This document shows, in pieces, positions 24,391-32,980 of a DNA stretch of 64,000 nucleotides (positions within the stretch are counted from its first letter, which is position 1; each line of letters begins with the position of its first letter). The DNA is from Amycolatopsis taiwanensis DSM 45107 (GTDB lineage: Bacteria > Actinomycetota > Actinomycetes > Mycobacteriales > Pseudonocardiaceae), in the NCBI RefSeq assembly GCF_000519205.1, contig NZ_JAFB01000010.1, positions 209,716 to 273,715 of the forward strand, written 5' to 3'. The position numbers and the translations under genes were made by a program. The notes under the pieces were generated by a model. That model saw only the letters and a program-made list of their open reading frames with translations, did not search any database and had not been told where the DNA came from.

Positions 24391-24826
24391 GGAGGCGGAC
24401 GAGTTGGCCGGGCGGCCGCGGGGAGAAGTCCTCGAGGAAAGTCCGGACTCCACAGGGCAGGGTGGTTGCTAACGGCAACCCGGGGCGACCCGCGGGACAG
24501 TGCCACAGAAAACAGACCGCCCCGGTCCAGGCGTGCTGGTGCCTCCGGTACCGGCGGGCGTGGCACGGGGTAAGGGTGAAACGGTGGTGTAAGAGACCAC
24601 CAGCATCCCGGGTGACCGGGATGGCTCGGTAAACCCCACCCGGAGCAAGGTCAAGAGGACGCCCGTGAAGGGTGTCTGTGCAGGCGTTCGAGGGCGGCCC
24701 GCCCGATGCCTGCGGGTAGACCGCTCGAACCTGCCGGCGACGGCAGGTCTAGATGGATGGCCGCCACCCCGGTGCGATGAGCGCCGGGGTACAGGATCCG
24801 GCTTATACGCCAACTCGTCCGCCTCC
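24391..24826 (+). ncRNA. rnpB: RNase P RNA, bacterial type A
   Basis: The catalytic RNA that matures tRNA 5' ends. The ends pair in a long P1 helix (24391-24407 with 24810-24826, 17 bp). Conserved core blocks occur in order: GAGGAAAGTCCGGACTCC (CR I), GCCACAGAAA, GGTAAGGGTGAAA with GTGGTGTAAGAGACCACC, AAACCCCACCCGGAGCAA, and the 3' CR V block TAGATGGATGGCC before ATCCGGCTTATA. The length of about 436 nt is that of high-GC actinobacteria. The exact 5' end is set from P1 and the -10. Confidence 0.96.
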
Positions 24827-24880
24827 ACTCGCGAGTGGGGTCCGGGCCGGCGGATCTTCACCCGGACGCGGTGTTCGCGC

Positions 24881-24886
24881 TAGCGT
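24881..24886 (+). promoter_or_regulatory. -10 hexamer TAGCGT of the SCO6745-like gene
   Basis: TAGCGT ends 7 bases before GTG at 24894, with no Shine-Dalgarno sequence: a leaderless-type start. Confidence 0.5.
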
Positions 24887-24893
24887 CGTGGGT

Positions 24894-25760
24894 GTGGATC
24901 ACGACGAAGCCCGCGCGCTCGCCTACCGGTGCCATCGGGCCACCGACTCGCTGCACAGCCTGCTCTACTTCGCGCCCGAGGCGGAGGAGCGGTTCACCGC
25001 GGCCGGGCTGCGGCCGGGGCGGATGGGGTATTTCGCCAGCCGGTCGGCTCCGCTGGGGGCGGTCGGACCCGGCGTCGTGGCCGCGACGTTCTACAACTTC
25101 AACCCCGAGGTGATCGCGCGCCACATTCCGCGCGCCTGGAGCCTGGCGAAGCCGGAGCAGGTGCTGGCCGCACGGGCCGACGCGGTCGACGTGGTCATGC
25201 GGCGCCTGCTCGGAGAAGCGGTGTCCTCGCCGGAACTGGCCGAAGCCGCCGAACTGGCCCGGGCGGCCACCGAAGGGTGTACCGCGGAAGGCCGCCCGCT
25301 CTACGCCGGGAACGCCGAGCTCGACTGGCCGGCCGAACCGCATGCCGTGCTCTGGCACGCGATCACCCTGTTGCGCGAGTTCCGCGGCGACGGGCACATC
25401 GCCGCGCTGGTCGCGAACGGCCTGGGCGGGCTGCCCGCGTTGGTCACCCACGTGGCCACCGGCAAGTCCTTCCGGCCGGTGTTCGCGAAGTCGCTGCGCG
25501 GCTGGTCCGACGAACAGTGGGCCGGTGCGGTCGCTCGACTGCAGGCGGAGGGGATCCTCGAAGGGGAAGCGCTTACCGATCGAGGCGTCGAGCTCAGGGC
25601 CCGGATAGAGGATCAGACCAACGCCGCCGCGGTCGGCCCTTGGCTGGTGCTGGGCGCCGAGCGGTCCGCCCGGCTGGCCGAGCTGTGCCGGGAACTGAGT
25701 CGCACGGCGATCGCGGCGGGCGCCTACCCACCCGATCTCTTCGCGGCACCACGGGTTTGA
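24894..25760 (+). CDS. SCO6745-family protein of unknown function
   Basis: 288 residues from GTG at 24894, chosen because a TAGCGT hexamer sits 7 bases upstream. It is soluble, helical and Ala-rich. Recognisable features are the N-terminal ARALAYRCHRATDSLHSLLYFAPEA, PLGAVGPGVVAATFYNFNP and a C-terminal GWSDEQWAGAVARLQAEGI followed by LTDRGVELRARIEDQTN. That last part looks like a winged-helix wing, so a relation to MarR-like DNA-binding folds is possible. The family is common in actinomycetes and has no proven function. It stands alone between rnpB and the secretion-like operon. Confidence 0.8.
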   Translation: MDHDEARALAYRCHRATDSLHSLLYFAPEAEERFTAAGLRPGRMGYFASRSAPLGAVGPGVVAATFYNFNPEVIARHIPRAWSLAKPEQVLAARADAVDVVMRRLLGEAVSSPELAEAAELARAATEGCTAEGRPLYAGNAELDWPAEPHAVLWHAITLLREFRGDGHIAALVANGLGGLPALVTHVATGKSFRPVFAKSLRGWSDEQWAGAVARLQAEGILEGEALTDRGVELRARIEDQTNAAAVGPWLVLGAERSARLAELCRELSRTAIAAGAYPPDLFAAPRV

Positions 25761-26171
25761 TGCTGTGCGCGTTCAGGGGAGGAGATCCCACCGCCACCAA
25801 TCACACGCTGGCATGAACCACGGAAATTCCGCGACTCAGCGTGATCATCGCGGGAGCGGAAAGCGGTACCAGAATCGGCGGCCTGCGGGGCCGGGTGATC
25901 CACCGACCGTGGGGACCGGTGACAGCCGGGTATGGCACATGCCATCGAACGGGGCATGACACACTGTCGGCATTGCGATCCAGCGACCTGTTCACAAACC
26001 CAGAGTGAGCTGAGGACTCGTCGGAGGGTGAGTTCGCACTCGAACTACGAAATACGGGTGGTCGGGGTTAATCCCGGGCGGCGTTGCAACGATGATGGAG
26101 GGCGACCAAACTCAGCGAGACTGACCGTACTGTGCCTGGTGTGAATGGACTGCCCTCAAACGGAGAGCACT

Positions 26172-26200
26172 TTGACCGTTACGACACGTGACGCCATGAT
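26172..26200 (+). promoter_or_regulatory. candidate promoter TTGACC-17-CATGAT of the T4SS-like operon
   Basis: TTGACC at 26172-26177 and CATGAT at 26195-26200 are separated by 17 bp, a housekeeping sigma-type arrangement. It would give a leader of about 75 nt that includes the hairpin at 26234-26252. Confidence 0.45.
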
Positions 26201-26233
26201 GATCTAGACCAGACCGGACAATCTCCGCCCACC

Positions 26234-26252
26234 GTGAGCCCGCCGGGCTCAC
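26234..26252 (+). promoter_or_regulatory. leader hairpin GTGAGCCCG-C-CGGGCTCAC
   Basis: A perfect 9-bp stem around a single base, 31 bp before the first start codon of the secretion-like operon; the single-base centre means the top of the stem must open. It may be an attenuator or a protein-binding operator. There is no U-tract. Confidence 0.5.
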
Positions 26253-26283
26253 CCGACACACTCCTCGCACCCAGGAGTACGCG

Positions 26284-26550
26284 ATGACCCTGATGACTGT
26301 CGTCCAAGTGGCCGCCGAAGGCGAGCTCAAGACCAGAGGCGTCCAGAACTGGATACTCGACAACATTATCCCGCTGGTACTGCTGGCCGTCGCGTTGCTG
26401 CTGCTCTGGCTGGGCGGCGGCAAGGGCGACAACGCCGGTGTCATGCGCCGCCTGGCCGGGGTGGTGATCGCCCTGGCGATCATCGGCCTTGCCGTGAGCG
26501 GACTGGGCGTGAACGTCGGCCAGTGGATCGCCGGCCTGTTCACCGGTTGA
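26284..26550 (+). CDS. small two-helix membrane protein, VirB2/pilin-like position
   Basis: 88 residues from ATG at 26284, with AGGAG 6 bases upstream. Two membrane helices (IIPLVLLAVALLLLWLGGG, about residues 28-46, and GVVIALAIIGLAVSGLGV, about 57-74) are joined by a short polar loop GKGDNAGVMRR. Size, topology and place directly before a VirB3/PrgI-like and a VirB4-like gene are those of VirB2-type or TrbC-type subunits of Gram-positive T4SS channels, although the sequence itself is not diagnostic. It starts the operon. Confidence 0.7.
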   Translation: MTLMTVVQVAAEGELKTRGVQNWILDNIIPLVLLAVALLLLWLGGGKGDNAGVMRRLAGVVIALAIIGLAVSGLGVNVGQWIAGLFTG

Positions 26551-26565
26551 GCGCGGGGGACGCGC

Positions 26566-26985
26566 GTGCGGATTCGAACCGATGACGAGGTCTACCGCGT
26601 CGACGCGGTCTGGTTGGGACCACCCAAGGCGACCTTCCCATGGCGGGCCCGCTACGTCGCCTGGGGCGTGGGTATCGCGGTCTTCGTGGTGGTGCTGGCC
26701 GTCGAGCGGCAGCTGCGCATCCCGTTCGGGTTCTTTTCCACGGCGTGGGCCTTCGTCGCAACGATCTTGATCACCCGGTTGATCACCGCCAAGATCAACC
26801 ACGAGCGCCCGCTGGGCGCGGTGTTCGCCATGTGGCTACGTGAGTTGCACACGCCAAGGGAGCGAACGCGAGGGGGCGGCGGCGCGGCCAGCGCCACCAA
26901 GATCCGGGTGACCGCGCACCGACCCCTGCCCAAGCACAAAAGGCAACAGCTCTTGCGCCATTCCCCGGCGCCGGTCAGGAGGTAG
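26566..26985 (+). CDS. VirB3/PrgI-like membrane protein of the T4SS-like operon
   Basis: 139 residues from GTG at 26566, 15 bp after the preceding stop. A 27-residue cytoplasmic N terminus leads to two membrane helices (RYVAWGVGIAVFVVVLAV and FGFFSTAWAFVATILITRLI), then a basic cytoplasmic tail with repeated Arg, Lys and His (PLPKHKRQQLLRH). The topology and the position immediately before VirB4 match the PrgI/VirB3 group, which docks the ATPase at the membrane. The tail might bind nucleic acid or the ATPase; that is conjecture. Confidence 0.7.
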   Translation: MRIRTDDEVYRVDAVWLGPPKATFPWRARYVAWGVGIAVFVVVLAVERQLRIPFGFFSTAWAFVATILITRLITAKINHERPLGAVFAMWLRELHTPRERTRGGGGAASATKIRVTAHRPLPKHKRQQLLRHSPAPVRR

Positions 26986-26988
26986 CCG

Positions 26989-29865
26989 TTGTTCGGTCGT
27001 GGCGCACGCCGGAGGAAAGACGCACGGGGGGCCGGCCAGTGGCACAGCCAGGCGGGCACCCCGGCCGGCCGGGGCGGGCCGGCGAAACCGACGACGGCCA
27101 ACCGGCGGTTGCCCGGAGAGCAGGCCATCCCCAACTACACCCCCTCGATCGCGCTCCGCAGCATCGACGGGCACCTGGTGCGCACCGGCCATGAGGTCTA
27201 CGCCTGGTACCGGCTGGCCCCCCAGCGCTGGTCGTTTCGCTCGGACTCGCAGCGCCGGGAGCTGATCGCGGCGATCGCGGGCCAGTACGCCGAGTTGCAG
27301 GGCCGCTGGTTGCACCTGCGGGTGACGGCCCGGCCGTATCCGATCCGGATGTGGGCCGAGGCGCACGTGCACAACGCGCTGGGCCGGCCCCAGGACGTGC
27401 CGGGTGCGCTGTCCTTCGACGACTACCTCATCGGCGAGCAACAGCAGCTGATGGGCCGCTCGATGGCCGAGAAGGAGGTCTACCTCGGCGTTCAGGTCCA
27501 GACCCGCCGCATGGTCGACCGCGCGGTGGAAAGCGCCGCGCCGCTGCTGCGCCGGATCCTCCCGGAGGCGGTGGACGCCGAGCTGACCGCGCTGGATTCC
27601 GAGGTCGACCATCTGGACCAGGTCATCGGCTCGTCCGGGCTGGAGGGACGGCCGGTGCACGCCGAGGAGATGTCCTGGCTGATGCACCGCTCGTGCTCGC
27701 TCGGCCTGCCCGCCCCGCGGAACCTGCCCGCGGTACCCGGCGCGGCCTGGGAACCCGAGGACCTGGCCAGCTTCACCGACGCCGCCGACTTCTACGCCGA
27801 GCCCTACGCGCCCACGCTGACCGTGCGCGGTCGCACCGGCTCCAACGCCGGGATCGCGCGGCGCCTGGTGGTGCTCACCGTCGGGCAGATGCACGGGTTG
27901 CAGATCCCCGAGGTCGACGATCCGTGGGTGCAGCACGCGGACCGCCTGCCGGCCCCCGTGGAGTGGTCGGCGCGGATCTACGTGCGCCGGCCGGAGGAGG
28001 TGGCGGGCGAGCTGTCGCGCCAGATGAACAAGGTGCGCTCACAGGTCAAGCACTACACCGACGAGCACGAACTCGAGCCGCCGCAGTCGCTTTCCCGGCA
28101 GGCTTCCCGCGTGCTCGAGATCGACGACGAGATGACCTCCGGGTTCACCGCGCTGGCCACCCGGGTGCGATCCTGGTGGCGCCTGGCGGTTTCCGGCGCG
28201 ACCGACCGGGAAGCCTTGCGGCTGGCCCAGCAGTTGCTGGACCTGTACAAGCCGAAGATCGCCATCGAACATCCCGAGGCGCAGTACGCGCTGGCGCGCG
28301 AGTTCATTCCGGGTGAACCGCTGGCCTCCTCCGCCTACATGCGGCGGGGGTCGGTGGTCTGGGCCGCCGCCGCGGTGCCGACGGCGACCGCGGAAGTCGG
28401 CGACCGCCGCGGCATCCTGCTCGGCGAGACCTGCACGGCGACCCGGCGCCCGGTCGCCTGGGACCCGTGGATGGCCCAGGAGATCCGCGATGGTTCGGGC
28501 CTGACCGCGATGGTCGCCGGCCTGGGTGGCGGGAAATCGTTCTTGGGCGGCGGGATCGTCTACAAGACGCTGCGCGCCGGCGCGCACTGGACGCTGCTGG
28601 ACCCGTCCGGCCCGCTGTCCAGACTGTGCGACCTGCCCGAGATCCGGCCGTACGCGCGCCCGATCAACCTGCTCAACGCCCAGCCCGGCATCCTCAACCC
28701 GTATCGGGTGGTGGCCGAGCCCATGCTCGAGCACTTCATGGACGAGGACGACCCGGAGCGCGCCTGGCGCCGGGAACGGGCGTTGGCCGGTGCGACCCGG
28801 CGGCGGCTCGTGCTCGACGTGCTGACCGGGGTCCTGCCCTTCGAAGTGGCCCGCATGCCACAGAGCCGCATCGTGCTGCTGCGCGCGGTCCGTGCCGTCG
28901 GTGGCCGCTACGACGCCGACCCCGGCCAGGTCATCGACGCGCTGCGCCGGGATTCCAGTGAGCATCACGAGCACGCGGTCGTGGTCGCCGACTTCCTGGA
29001 CGAGATGCGCGAACGGATGTCGCTGCTCATCCCGGAAACCGACGCCGACCCCTACGCCGAAACCCGGGACGACCGGTTGACCGTGCTGACCATGGCGGGC
29101 CTGACCCTGCCCAAGGACGGGGTCGGCCGCGAGCACTGGACCGACGCCGAGGCGCTCGGCGTGGAGATGCTCAACCTGGCCGCTTGGCTGACCCAGCGTT
29201 CGGTCTACGAGAAGCCCAAGGACCAGCGCAAGGGCGTGTGGATCGACGAGGCGTTCTTCCTCTCCGAGGTGCCGACGGGCCGGGTACTGATGAACCGGTT
29301 CGCGCGTGACTCGCGTAAATGGAATGTGCGGGTGCTGCTGTCCTCGCAGATTCCCGCGGACTTTCTGCGGATCCAGGGTTTCGTGGCGCTGCTGGATTCG
29401 GTTTTCGTGGGCCGGCTCGACGACGAAGAGGCGCAGGCGGACGCGCTGCGGCTGTTGAAGGTGCCGGTAGGCGTGGGCTACGAGCAGGTCGTGTCCGCCC
29501 TGGGCCGCCGGCCCGGCGCGCATCGGGGTATAGAGCGGGACCGGGAGCCACGCCAGTTCATCTTCGGCGACGGCGCCGGTGGCGTGGAACGCATCCGGGT
29601 CGACTTTTCCGGCCCGCATCTCGAGCACCTGCGCGCGGTCATGGACACCACGCCGGGCGCCAAGGACGCATCGCCCGCCGACCGCGGCCGGCCACCCGAA
29701 CCCGAAAGCGAGGTGCCCGCGCCGGTGCCCGCGCCTGAAGACGAAGAGTTCGAAGCCGATCTGGAGCTGGCGGCCGAGCAGGAGGTCGGCCTCACCGAGG
29801 AGCAGCTCCTCGCGGAGCAGGAGCACGTCACGGCAGGCAAGCGCGGCGGCTGGGATGCGCCATGA
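26989..29865 (+). CDS. VirB4/TraC-like secretion ATPase
   Basis: 958 residues from TTG at 26989, selected because AGGAGG lies 7 bases upstream and GTG/ATG alternatives are poorly placed. A basic linker (1-45) precedes a large N-terminal domain (about 45-480) of the CagE/TrbE/VirB type. The RecA-like core has Walker A GLGGGKS at 511-517, Walker B KGVWIDEA with Asp753-Glu754, and the VirB4-like RKWNVRVLLSSQIPADFL after it. The C-terminal 90 residues are acidic and Pro-rich. VirB4 ATPases energise channel assembly and substrate transfer in T4SS. No coupling protein gene is nearby. Overlaps the next gene by 4 bp (ATGA). Confidence 0.88.
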   Translation: MFGRGARRRKDARGAGQWHSQAGTPAGRGGPAKPTTANRRLPGEQAIPNYTPSIALRSIDGHLVRTGHEVYAWYRLAPQRWSFRSDSQRRELIAAIAGQYAELQGRWLHLRVTARPYPIRMWAEAHVHNALGRPQDVPGALSFDDYLIGEQQQLMGRSMAEKEVYLGVQVQTRRMVDRAVESAAPLLRRILPEAVDAELTALDSEVDHLDQVIGSSGLEGRPVHAEEMSWLMHRSCSLGLPAPRNLPAVPGAAWEPEDLASFTDAADFYAEPYAPTLTVRGRTGSNAGIARRLVVLTVGQMHGLQIPEVDDPWVQHADRLPAPVEWSARIYVRRPEEVAGELSRQMNKVRSQVKHYTDEHELEPPQSLSRQASRVLEIDDEMTSGFTALATRVRSWWRLAVSGATDREALRLAQQLLDLYKPKIAIEHPEAQYALAREFIPGEPLASSAYMRRGSVVWAAAAVPTATAEVGDRRGILLGETCTATRRPVAWDPWMAQEIRDGSGLTAMVAGLGGGKSFLGGGIVYKTLRAGAHWTLLDPSGPLSRLCDLPEIRPYARPINLLNAQPGILNPYRVVAEPMLEHFMDEDDPERAWRRERALAGATRRRLVLDVLTGVLPFEVARMPQSRIVLLRAVRAVGGRYDADPGQVIDALRRDSSEHHEHAVVVADFLDEMRERMSLLIPETDADPYAETRDDRLTVLTMAGLTLPKDGVGREHWTDAEALGVEMLNLAAWLTQRSVYEKPKDQRKGVWIDEAFFLSEVPTGRVLMNRFARDSRKWNVRVLLSSQIPADFLRIQGFVALLDSVFVGRLDDEEAQADALRLLKVPVGVGYEQVVSALGRRPGAHRGIERDREPRQFIFGDGAGGVERIRVDFSGPHLEHLRAVMDTTPGAKDASPADRGRPPEPESEVPAPVPAPEDEEFEADLELAAEQEVGLTEEQLLAEQEHVTAGKRGGWDAP

Positions 29866-32039
29866 GCACCGTGTTGACTCTGGCAACCGTGCTCGCCGTC
29901 GCGGCGGGTTGGCACGCGCTCGGCAAACGTCTTCGTCCGGCCATGCGGACGAGCGACAAGGTTGCCCCCGGCCTCAGGTCCCGCCGGCCTGACGACCGGG
30001 TGCCCGGCGACAAGTGGGGAGACCGGCGTGGTGACCGGGTGTCCGCGGCGCGATCGCGTCCCGGGCGCCGGCCCCATGGCCGTAAAAGACCGAGCAGGTT
30101 ACCCGCGCTGATCGCGGCGGCCCTGCTGTTCGGCCTGCAGGCCGTGGCGTTCGCGCCGTCCGCGTCCGCCGCGGCGTGCGGCGAAGCGCCCAACCCGGAG
30201 CGCCCCGGCGCGGGCATGGTCGGCGCCATAGATCCGCCGGCGACCCACGGTGAGGACGGCAGCGCCTACCTCGATTACAGCTACGCCGGCATGGTCTGGG
30301 ACACCTACCAGACCGACTGCGGGCCGTTGTCGGGGATCGCCAGCCCGAACTCGACCATCGACACCTGGGCCGGCAACCAGCTGTTCAACGTCGCGAAAAA
30401 CATTGTGGGCGCGACGAACTCGCTGCACTACACGGTGATGGAAGGCGGGTTGCTGAACCCGATCTACAACGCCGTGAAGTCCGGCGCGGAGAAGGTCTAC
30501 AACAACATCTACGCCCAGTTGTTCGGGCTGGCCGCGCTGCTGCTGGCGATCATGATGTTCCGGAACATCTGGCGTGGCGACCTGTCCTCGGTCAGTAAAC
30601 GCGGCCTGTACGCGCTCGCTGCGATGTGGCTGGCCGCGTCCTCACTGGCGATGTTGCGGTATTTCGATCCGATCGACCGGACGATCGTCCAGACCACCAC
30701 GAACATGCAGGCTGGATTCGTCGACGACTCGGCGAACCGGATTGTGCGTGAGATCCTGCCGACCGACCTGCATACCCATGTGGTTTACGACAACTGGCTG
30801 CGTGGCGAGTTCGGCTCGCCGGACGCGACGCAGGCCCAGCAGTTCGGCCGCCCCTTGCTGGACGCCCAGGCCTTCACCTGGACACAGCTGCGCAACGGCG
30901 ACGACGCCAACCAGTCCGTTGTGGACGGGAAGAAGGCGGCGTACAAGAACATCTCGACCCAGTTGGGGCCGGTGAGCGGGTACTTCACCGGTGAGGACGG
31001 TAGCCGGACCGGCGCCGGCTTCCTGGCCTTGGCGCAAAGCCTGGTGTATGCGCTGTTCCAGTTACTGGCCAAGGCTTCCGTGCTCCTGGCACAGGTACTC
31101 ATCCGGCTCTTCGCGCTGACCGCGCCGCTGATCGGCCTGGTCGCGTTGGTGCACAACGACATCCTGCGCCGGGTGGCGAAGGTGATCGGCGGGGTCGGGT
31201 TCAACCTGCTGGTGCTGTCCGTGCTGGCCGGCGTCCATGCCCTGTTGCTGCAGGCGATCTTCGCCGCGGGCAGTTCGCTGACCATACTGACCCAGATGGT
31301 GCTGGCGGGGCTGGTCACCGTGCTGCTGTTCCTGGTGGGACGGCCGGTCCGGCGGCTGTGGCAGATGGTGGAGATGTCGGTGGGCATGGTCGGCACGTCG
31401 ATTCCCGCACCCAGCGGTGGGCTCTTCTCGCGGTTTCGGCGCAAGCCCGGACCGACGCCGCAGGACGAGTTCTGGCAGAACGTGCGTGACTCCGAGGACG
31501 GCGACGGCGAGCGGCCCGCGCTTTCCGGCGGCGGGCGGTTCCGTCCGGAAGCGACGATCTTCGCCAGCGCGCAACGGCTCGACGGCGCCGGTTCCATGGC
31601 CGCTCGTCCGGCCGCGGCCTGGTCCGGCGCGCCGTGGCCGGGTGGGGGACCGGCCCTGCGGGGCGGCCCTTCCCGGCGAGCGCTTCCCGCCGGTGGTGAC
31701 GTTTCCGGAGCGCTTTCCGGCTATTCGCCGATGGACGGGCAGCCCGATGCGTACGTGTATTCAGCCCCGCCCGGATCGACCCGGCGGGCGGACGCGATGT
31801 GGGTTCCGCCGCAACCACAAAGCCGGCGGGTGGACACGTCGCCGGTGTTCGACCGTGGTTGGGACGAGCCGGATCCGGTGGTCGTACCATCGCGCATCTC
31901 GAGTTCGGGAGCGCGCGCGCAGGCCGCACCCCAGCCGCGGCGGGTGGAGCAGGAAGTGGTCGCCGGGAGGCCCGTCTTCGTGCTGTACCGGCCTTCCCGG
32001 GGAATCGAACTGCGTGACACGGACGATTTGATGAGGTGA
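29862..32039 (+). CDS. VirB6/TrbL-like polytopic membrane protein
   Basis: 725 residues from ATG at 29862. Residues 3-20 form a helix, 21-78 are strongly basic, and 79-103 look like a second helix or signal sequence ending in APSASAAA. After an extracytoplasmic segment come about six helices (AQLFGLAALLLAIMMF, LLAKASVLLAQVLIRLFALTAPLIGLVALV, NLLVLSVLAGVHALLL, MVLAGLVTVLLFLVG). About 220 cytoplasmic residues follow, rich in Ser, Gly, Pro and Arg. VirB6-type proteins form the inner-membrane pore of T4SS. The two-helix head and long disordered tail are unusual for the family. A tandem hairpin repeat follows the gene. Confidence 0.75.
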   Translation: MSTVLTLATVLAVAAGWHALGKRLRPAMRTSDKVAPGLRSRRPDDRVPGDKWGDRRGDRVSAARSRPGRRPHGRKRPSRLPALIAAALLFGLQAVAFAPSASAAACGEAPNPERPGAGMVGAIDPPATHGEDGSAYLDYSYAGMVWDTYQTDCGPLSGIASPNSTIDTWAGNQLFNVAKNIVGATNSLHYTVMEGGLLNPIYNAVKSGAEKVYNNIYAQLFGLAALLLAIMMFRNIWRGDLSSVSKRGLYALAAMWLAASSLAMLRYFDPIDRTIVQTTTNMQAGFVDDSANRIVREILPTDLHTHVVYDNWLRGEFGSPDATQAQQFGRPLLDAQAFTWTQLRNGDDANQSVVDGKKAAYKNISTQLGPVSGYFTGEDGSRTGAGFLALAQSLVYALFQLLAKASVLLAQVLIRLFALTAPLIGLVALVHNDILRRVAKVIGGVGFNLLVLSVLAGVHALLLQAIFAAGSSLTILTQMVLAGLVTVLLFLVGRPVRRLWQMVEMSVGMVGTSIPAPSGGLFSRFRRKPGPTPQDEFWQNVRDSEDGDGERPALSGGGRFRPEATIFASAQRLDGAGSMAARPAAAWSGAPWPGGGPALRGGPSRRALPAGGDVSGALSGYSPMDGQPDAYVYSAPPGSTRRADAMWVPPQPQSRRVDTSPVFDRGWDEPDPVVVPSRISSSGARAQAAPQPRRVEQEVVAGRPVFVLYRPSRGIELRDTDDLMR

Positions 32040-32378
32040 CGGGGATGTCCGAGCATGAGTAGCCCGGTGTCAAGGCGCGGCAATCAAGGTGAGCACCACG
32101 CGCGCGCCTTTGTCGCGCCATCGGGGCGGCGGGGCGCCCGTGTGGAGGGCCTGACTGGATCTTGGATGGAGCGCCCCGTCGACACGATCAGGGGGTCTGG
32201 GGGGCTTGCCCCCAGTCGGGGCGTGGGGGCCGGGCCCCCACAAGACAAGGGGGTCTGGGGGCTTGCCCCCAGTCGGGGTGTGGGGGCCGAGCCCCCACAG
32301 GACACAGTGGCGCGCAAACTCGCGAAGGAACTGCCGTGAGCGGGGTCGCCCGCGGCTTGCGGAAGAGCAGGTGAGCCG
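32040..32378. other. 339-bp gap inside the T4SS-like operon
   Basis: This gap separates the VirB6-like gene from the VirB8-like gene. It contains the tandem hairpin repeat at 32191-32305. An open frame at 32055-32339 (94 codons from ATG) runs through both repeat units; its composition is atypical and it translates repeat DNA, so I do not call it a gene. The hairpins may uncouple expression of the downstream half of the operon. Confidence 0.6.
32191..32305. repeat. tandem 57-58-bp repeat, each unit with two GC hairpins
   Basis: Two head-to-tail units (32191-32248 and 32249-32305) differ at a few positions. Each contains a hairpin TGGGGGCTTGCCCCCA and a second one GTGGGGGCCGGGCCCCCAC (GCCGAGC in unit 2), joined by GTCGGGG. 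Similar GGGTCTGGGGGCTTGCCCC sequences are, as I recall, common interspersed repeats in actinomycetes. Confidence 0.9.
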
Positions 32379-32975
32379 GTGCCGATTCGGACGAACCGTG
32401 GGCGAGCCGCCGTTTACCGCAGACTTTGGGGATTTCCGCTGCGCTCGCCCCGCCATCTCACGGGCACGGTCGTCGTCGTCGCGGCGTTGGTCATCGCGAT
32501 CGGCATCGCGGTGCCGAAGCTGCTCGGTCATCGCGGTGGCGACGCACCGGCGCCCGCGGGCGCACAGGGTGCTTCGAGCTCGTCGCAGCCGGCTCCGGAC
32601 TCGACGACACTGCCGTTTTCGACGCGACTGACCGCCCCGCTGGTCCGGCCCAGCTCAGCGGCGCCCAACCCGGAGGCGTTGAACGTGGCCAACTTGTGGG
32701 CGCGGGCGTGGGTGAACCACTCGGCCGGGCTCACCCCGGCGCAGTGGCTCGACGGCTTGCGTCCTTACACCACCGAGGAGTACCTCGCCTCGAAGATGTC
32801 CACTGTGGATCCGGCGAACGTCCCGGCCACCGCGGTGACCGGTGATCCGGTCGTGGTCTCCTCCTACACCAGCTCGGTGCAGGTCGTGATTCCCACGAAC
32901 GGGCCGAAGCTGTCCATCACGGTGTCTCGCACCGACGCCGGGTGGCGCGTGTCCGAATACGACCAGGCGAGCTGA
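32379..32975 (+). CDS. VirB8-like single-pass membrane protein
   Basis: 198 residues from GTG at 32379. A basic cytoplasmic N terminus (residues 1-27), one membrane helix (GTVVVVAALVIAIGIAVPKLL), a Ser/Ala/Pro linker, and an extracytoplasmic domain of about 110 residues. That domain begins ALNVANLWARAWVNHSAGLT and ends LSITVSRTDAGWRVSEYD, an alpha-plus-beta pattern like the NTF2-type fold of VirB8/TcpC proteins. In Gram-positive T4SS this protein forms a periplasmic-side scaffold. Fold assignment is by pattern and position; structure prediction would test it. Confidence 0.65.
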   Translation: MPIRTNRGRAAVYRRLWGFPLRSPRHLTGTVVVVAALVIAIGIAVPKLLGHRGGDAPAPAGAQGASSSSQPAPDSTTLPFSTRLTAPLVRPSSAAPNPEALNVANLWARAWVNHSAGLTPAQWLDGLRPYTTEEYLASKMSTVDPANVPATAVTGDPVVVSSYTSSVQVVIPTNGPKLSITVSRTDAGWRVSEYDQAS

Positions 32976-32980
32976 GCGCG

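Larger units (their letters stand above)
25761..26283. other. non-coding gap before the T4SS-like operon
   Basis: 523 bp with visibly lower GC than its surroundings and no convincing gene in six frames. It holds a near-palindrome ATGGCACATGCCAT at 25932-25945, a GGGTTAATCCC motif near 26057-26073, the candidate operon promoter at 26172-26200 and a leader hairpin at 26234-26252. The size and lower GC suggest regulatory DNA or the remains of a lost gene. Confidence 0.6.

Noticed and set aside
28039..29886. A 615-codon minus-strand frame opposite the VirB4-like gene
   Set aside because: Antisense of a clear ATPase gene with intact Walker motifs; composition is typical of a shadow.
32191..32305. 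Direct repeats as a CRISPR array
   Set aside because: Only two units, head to tail with no spacers, and no cas genes.
32055..32339. A 94-codon frame between the VirB6- and VirB8-like genes
   Set aside because: More than a third of it is translated tandem hairpin repeat; there is no recognisable domain and no clear ribosome site.
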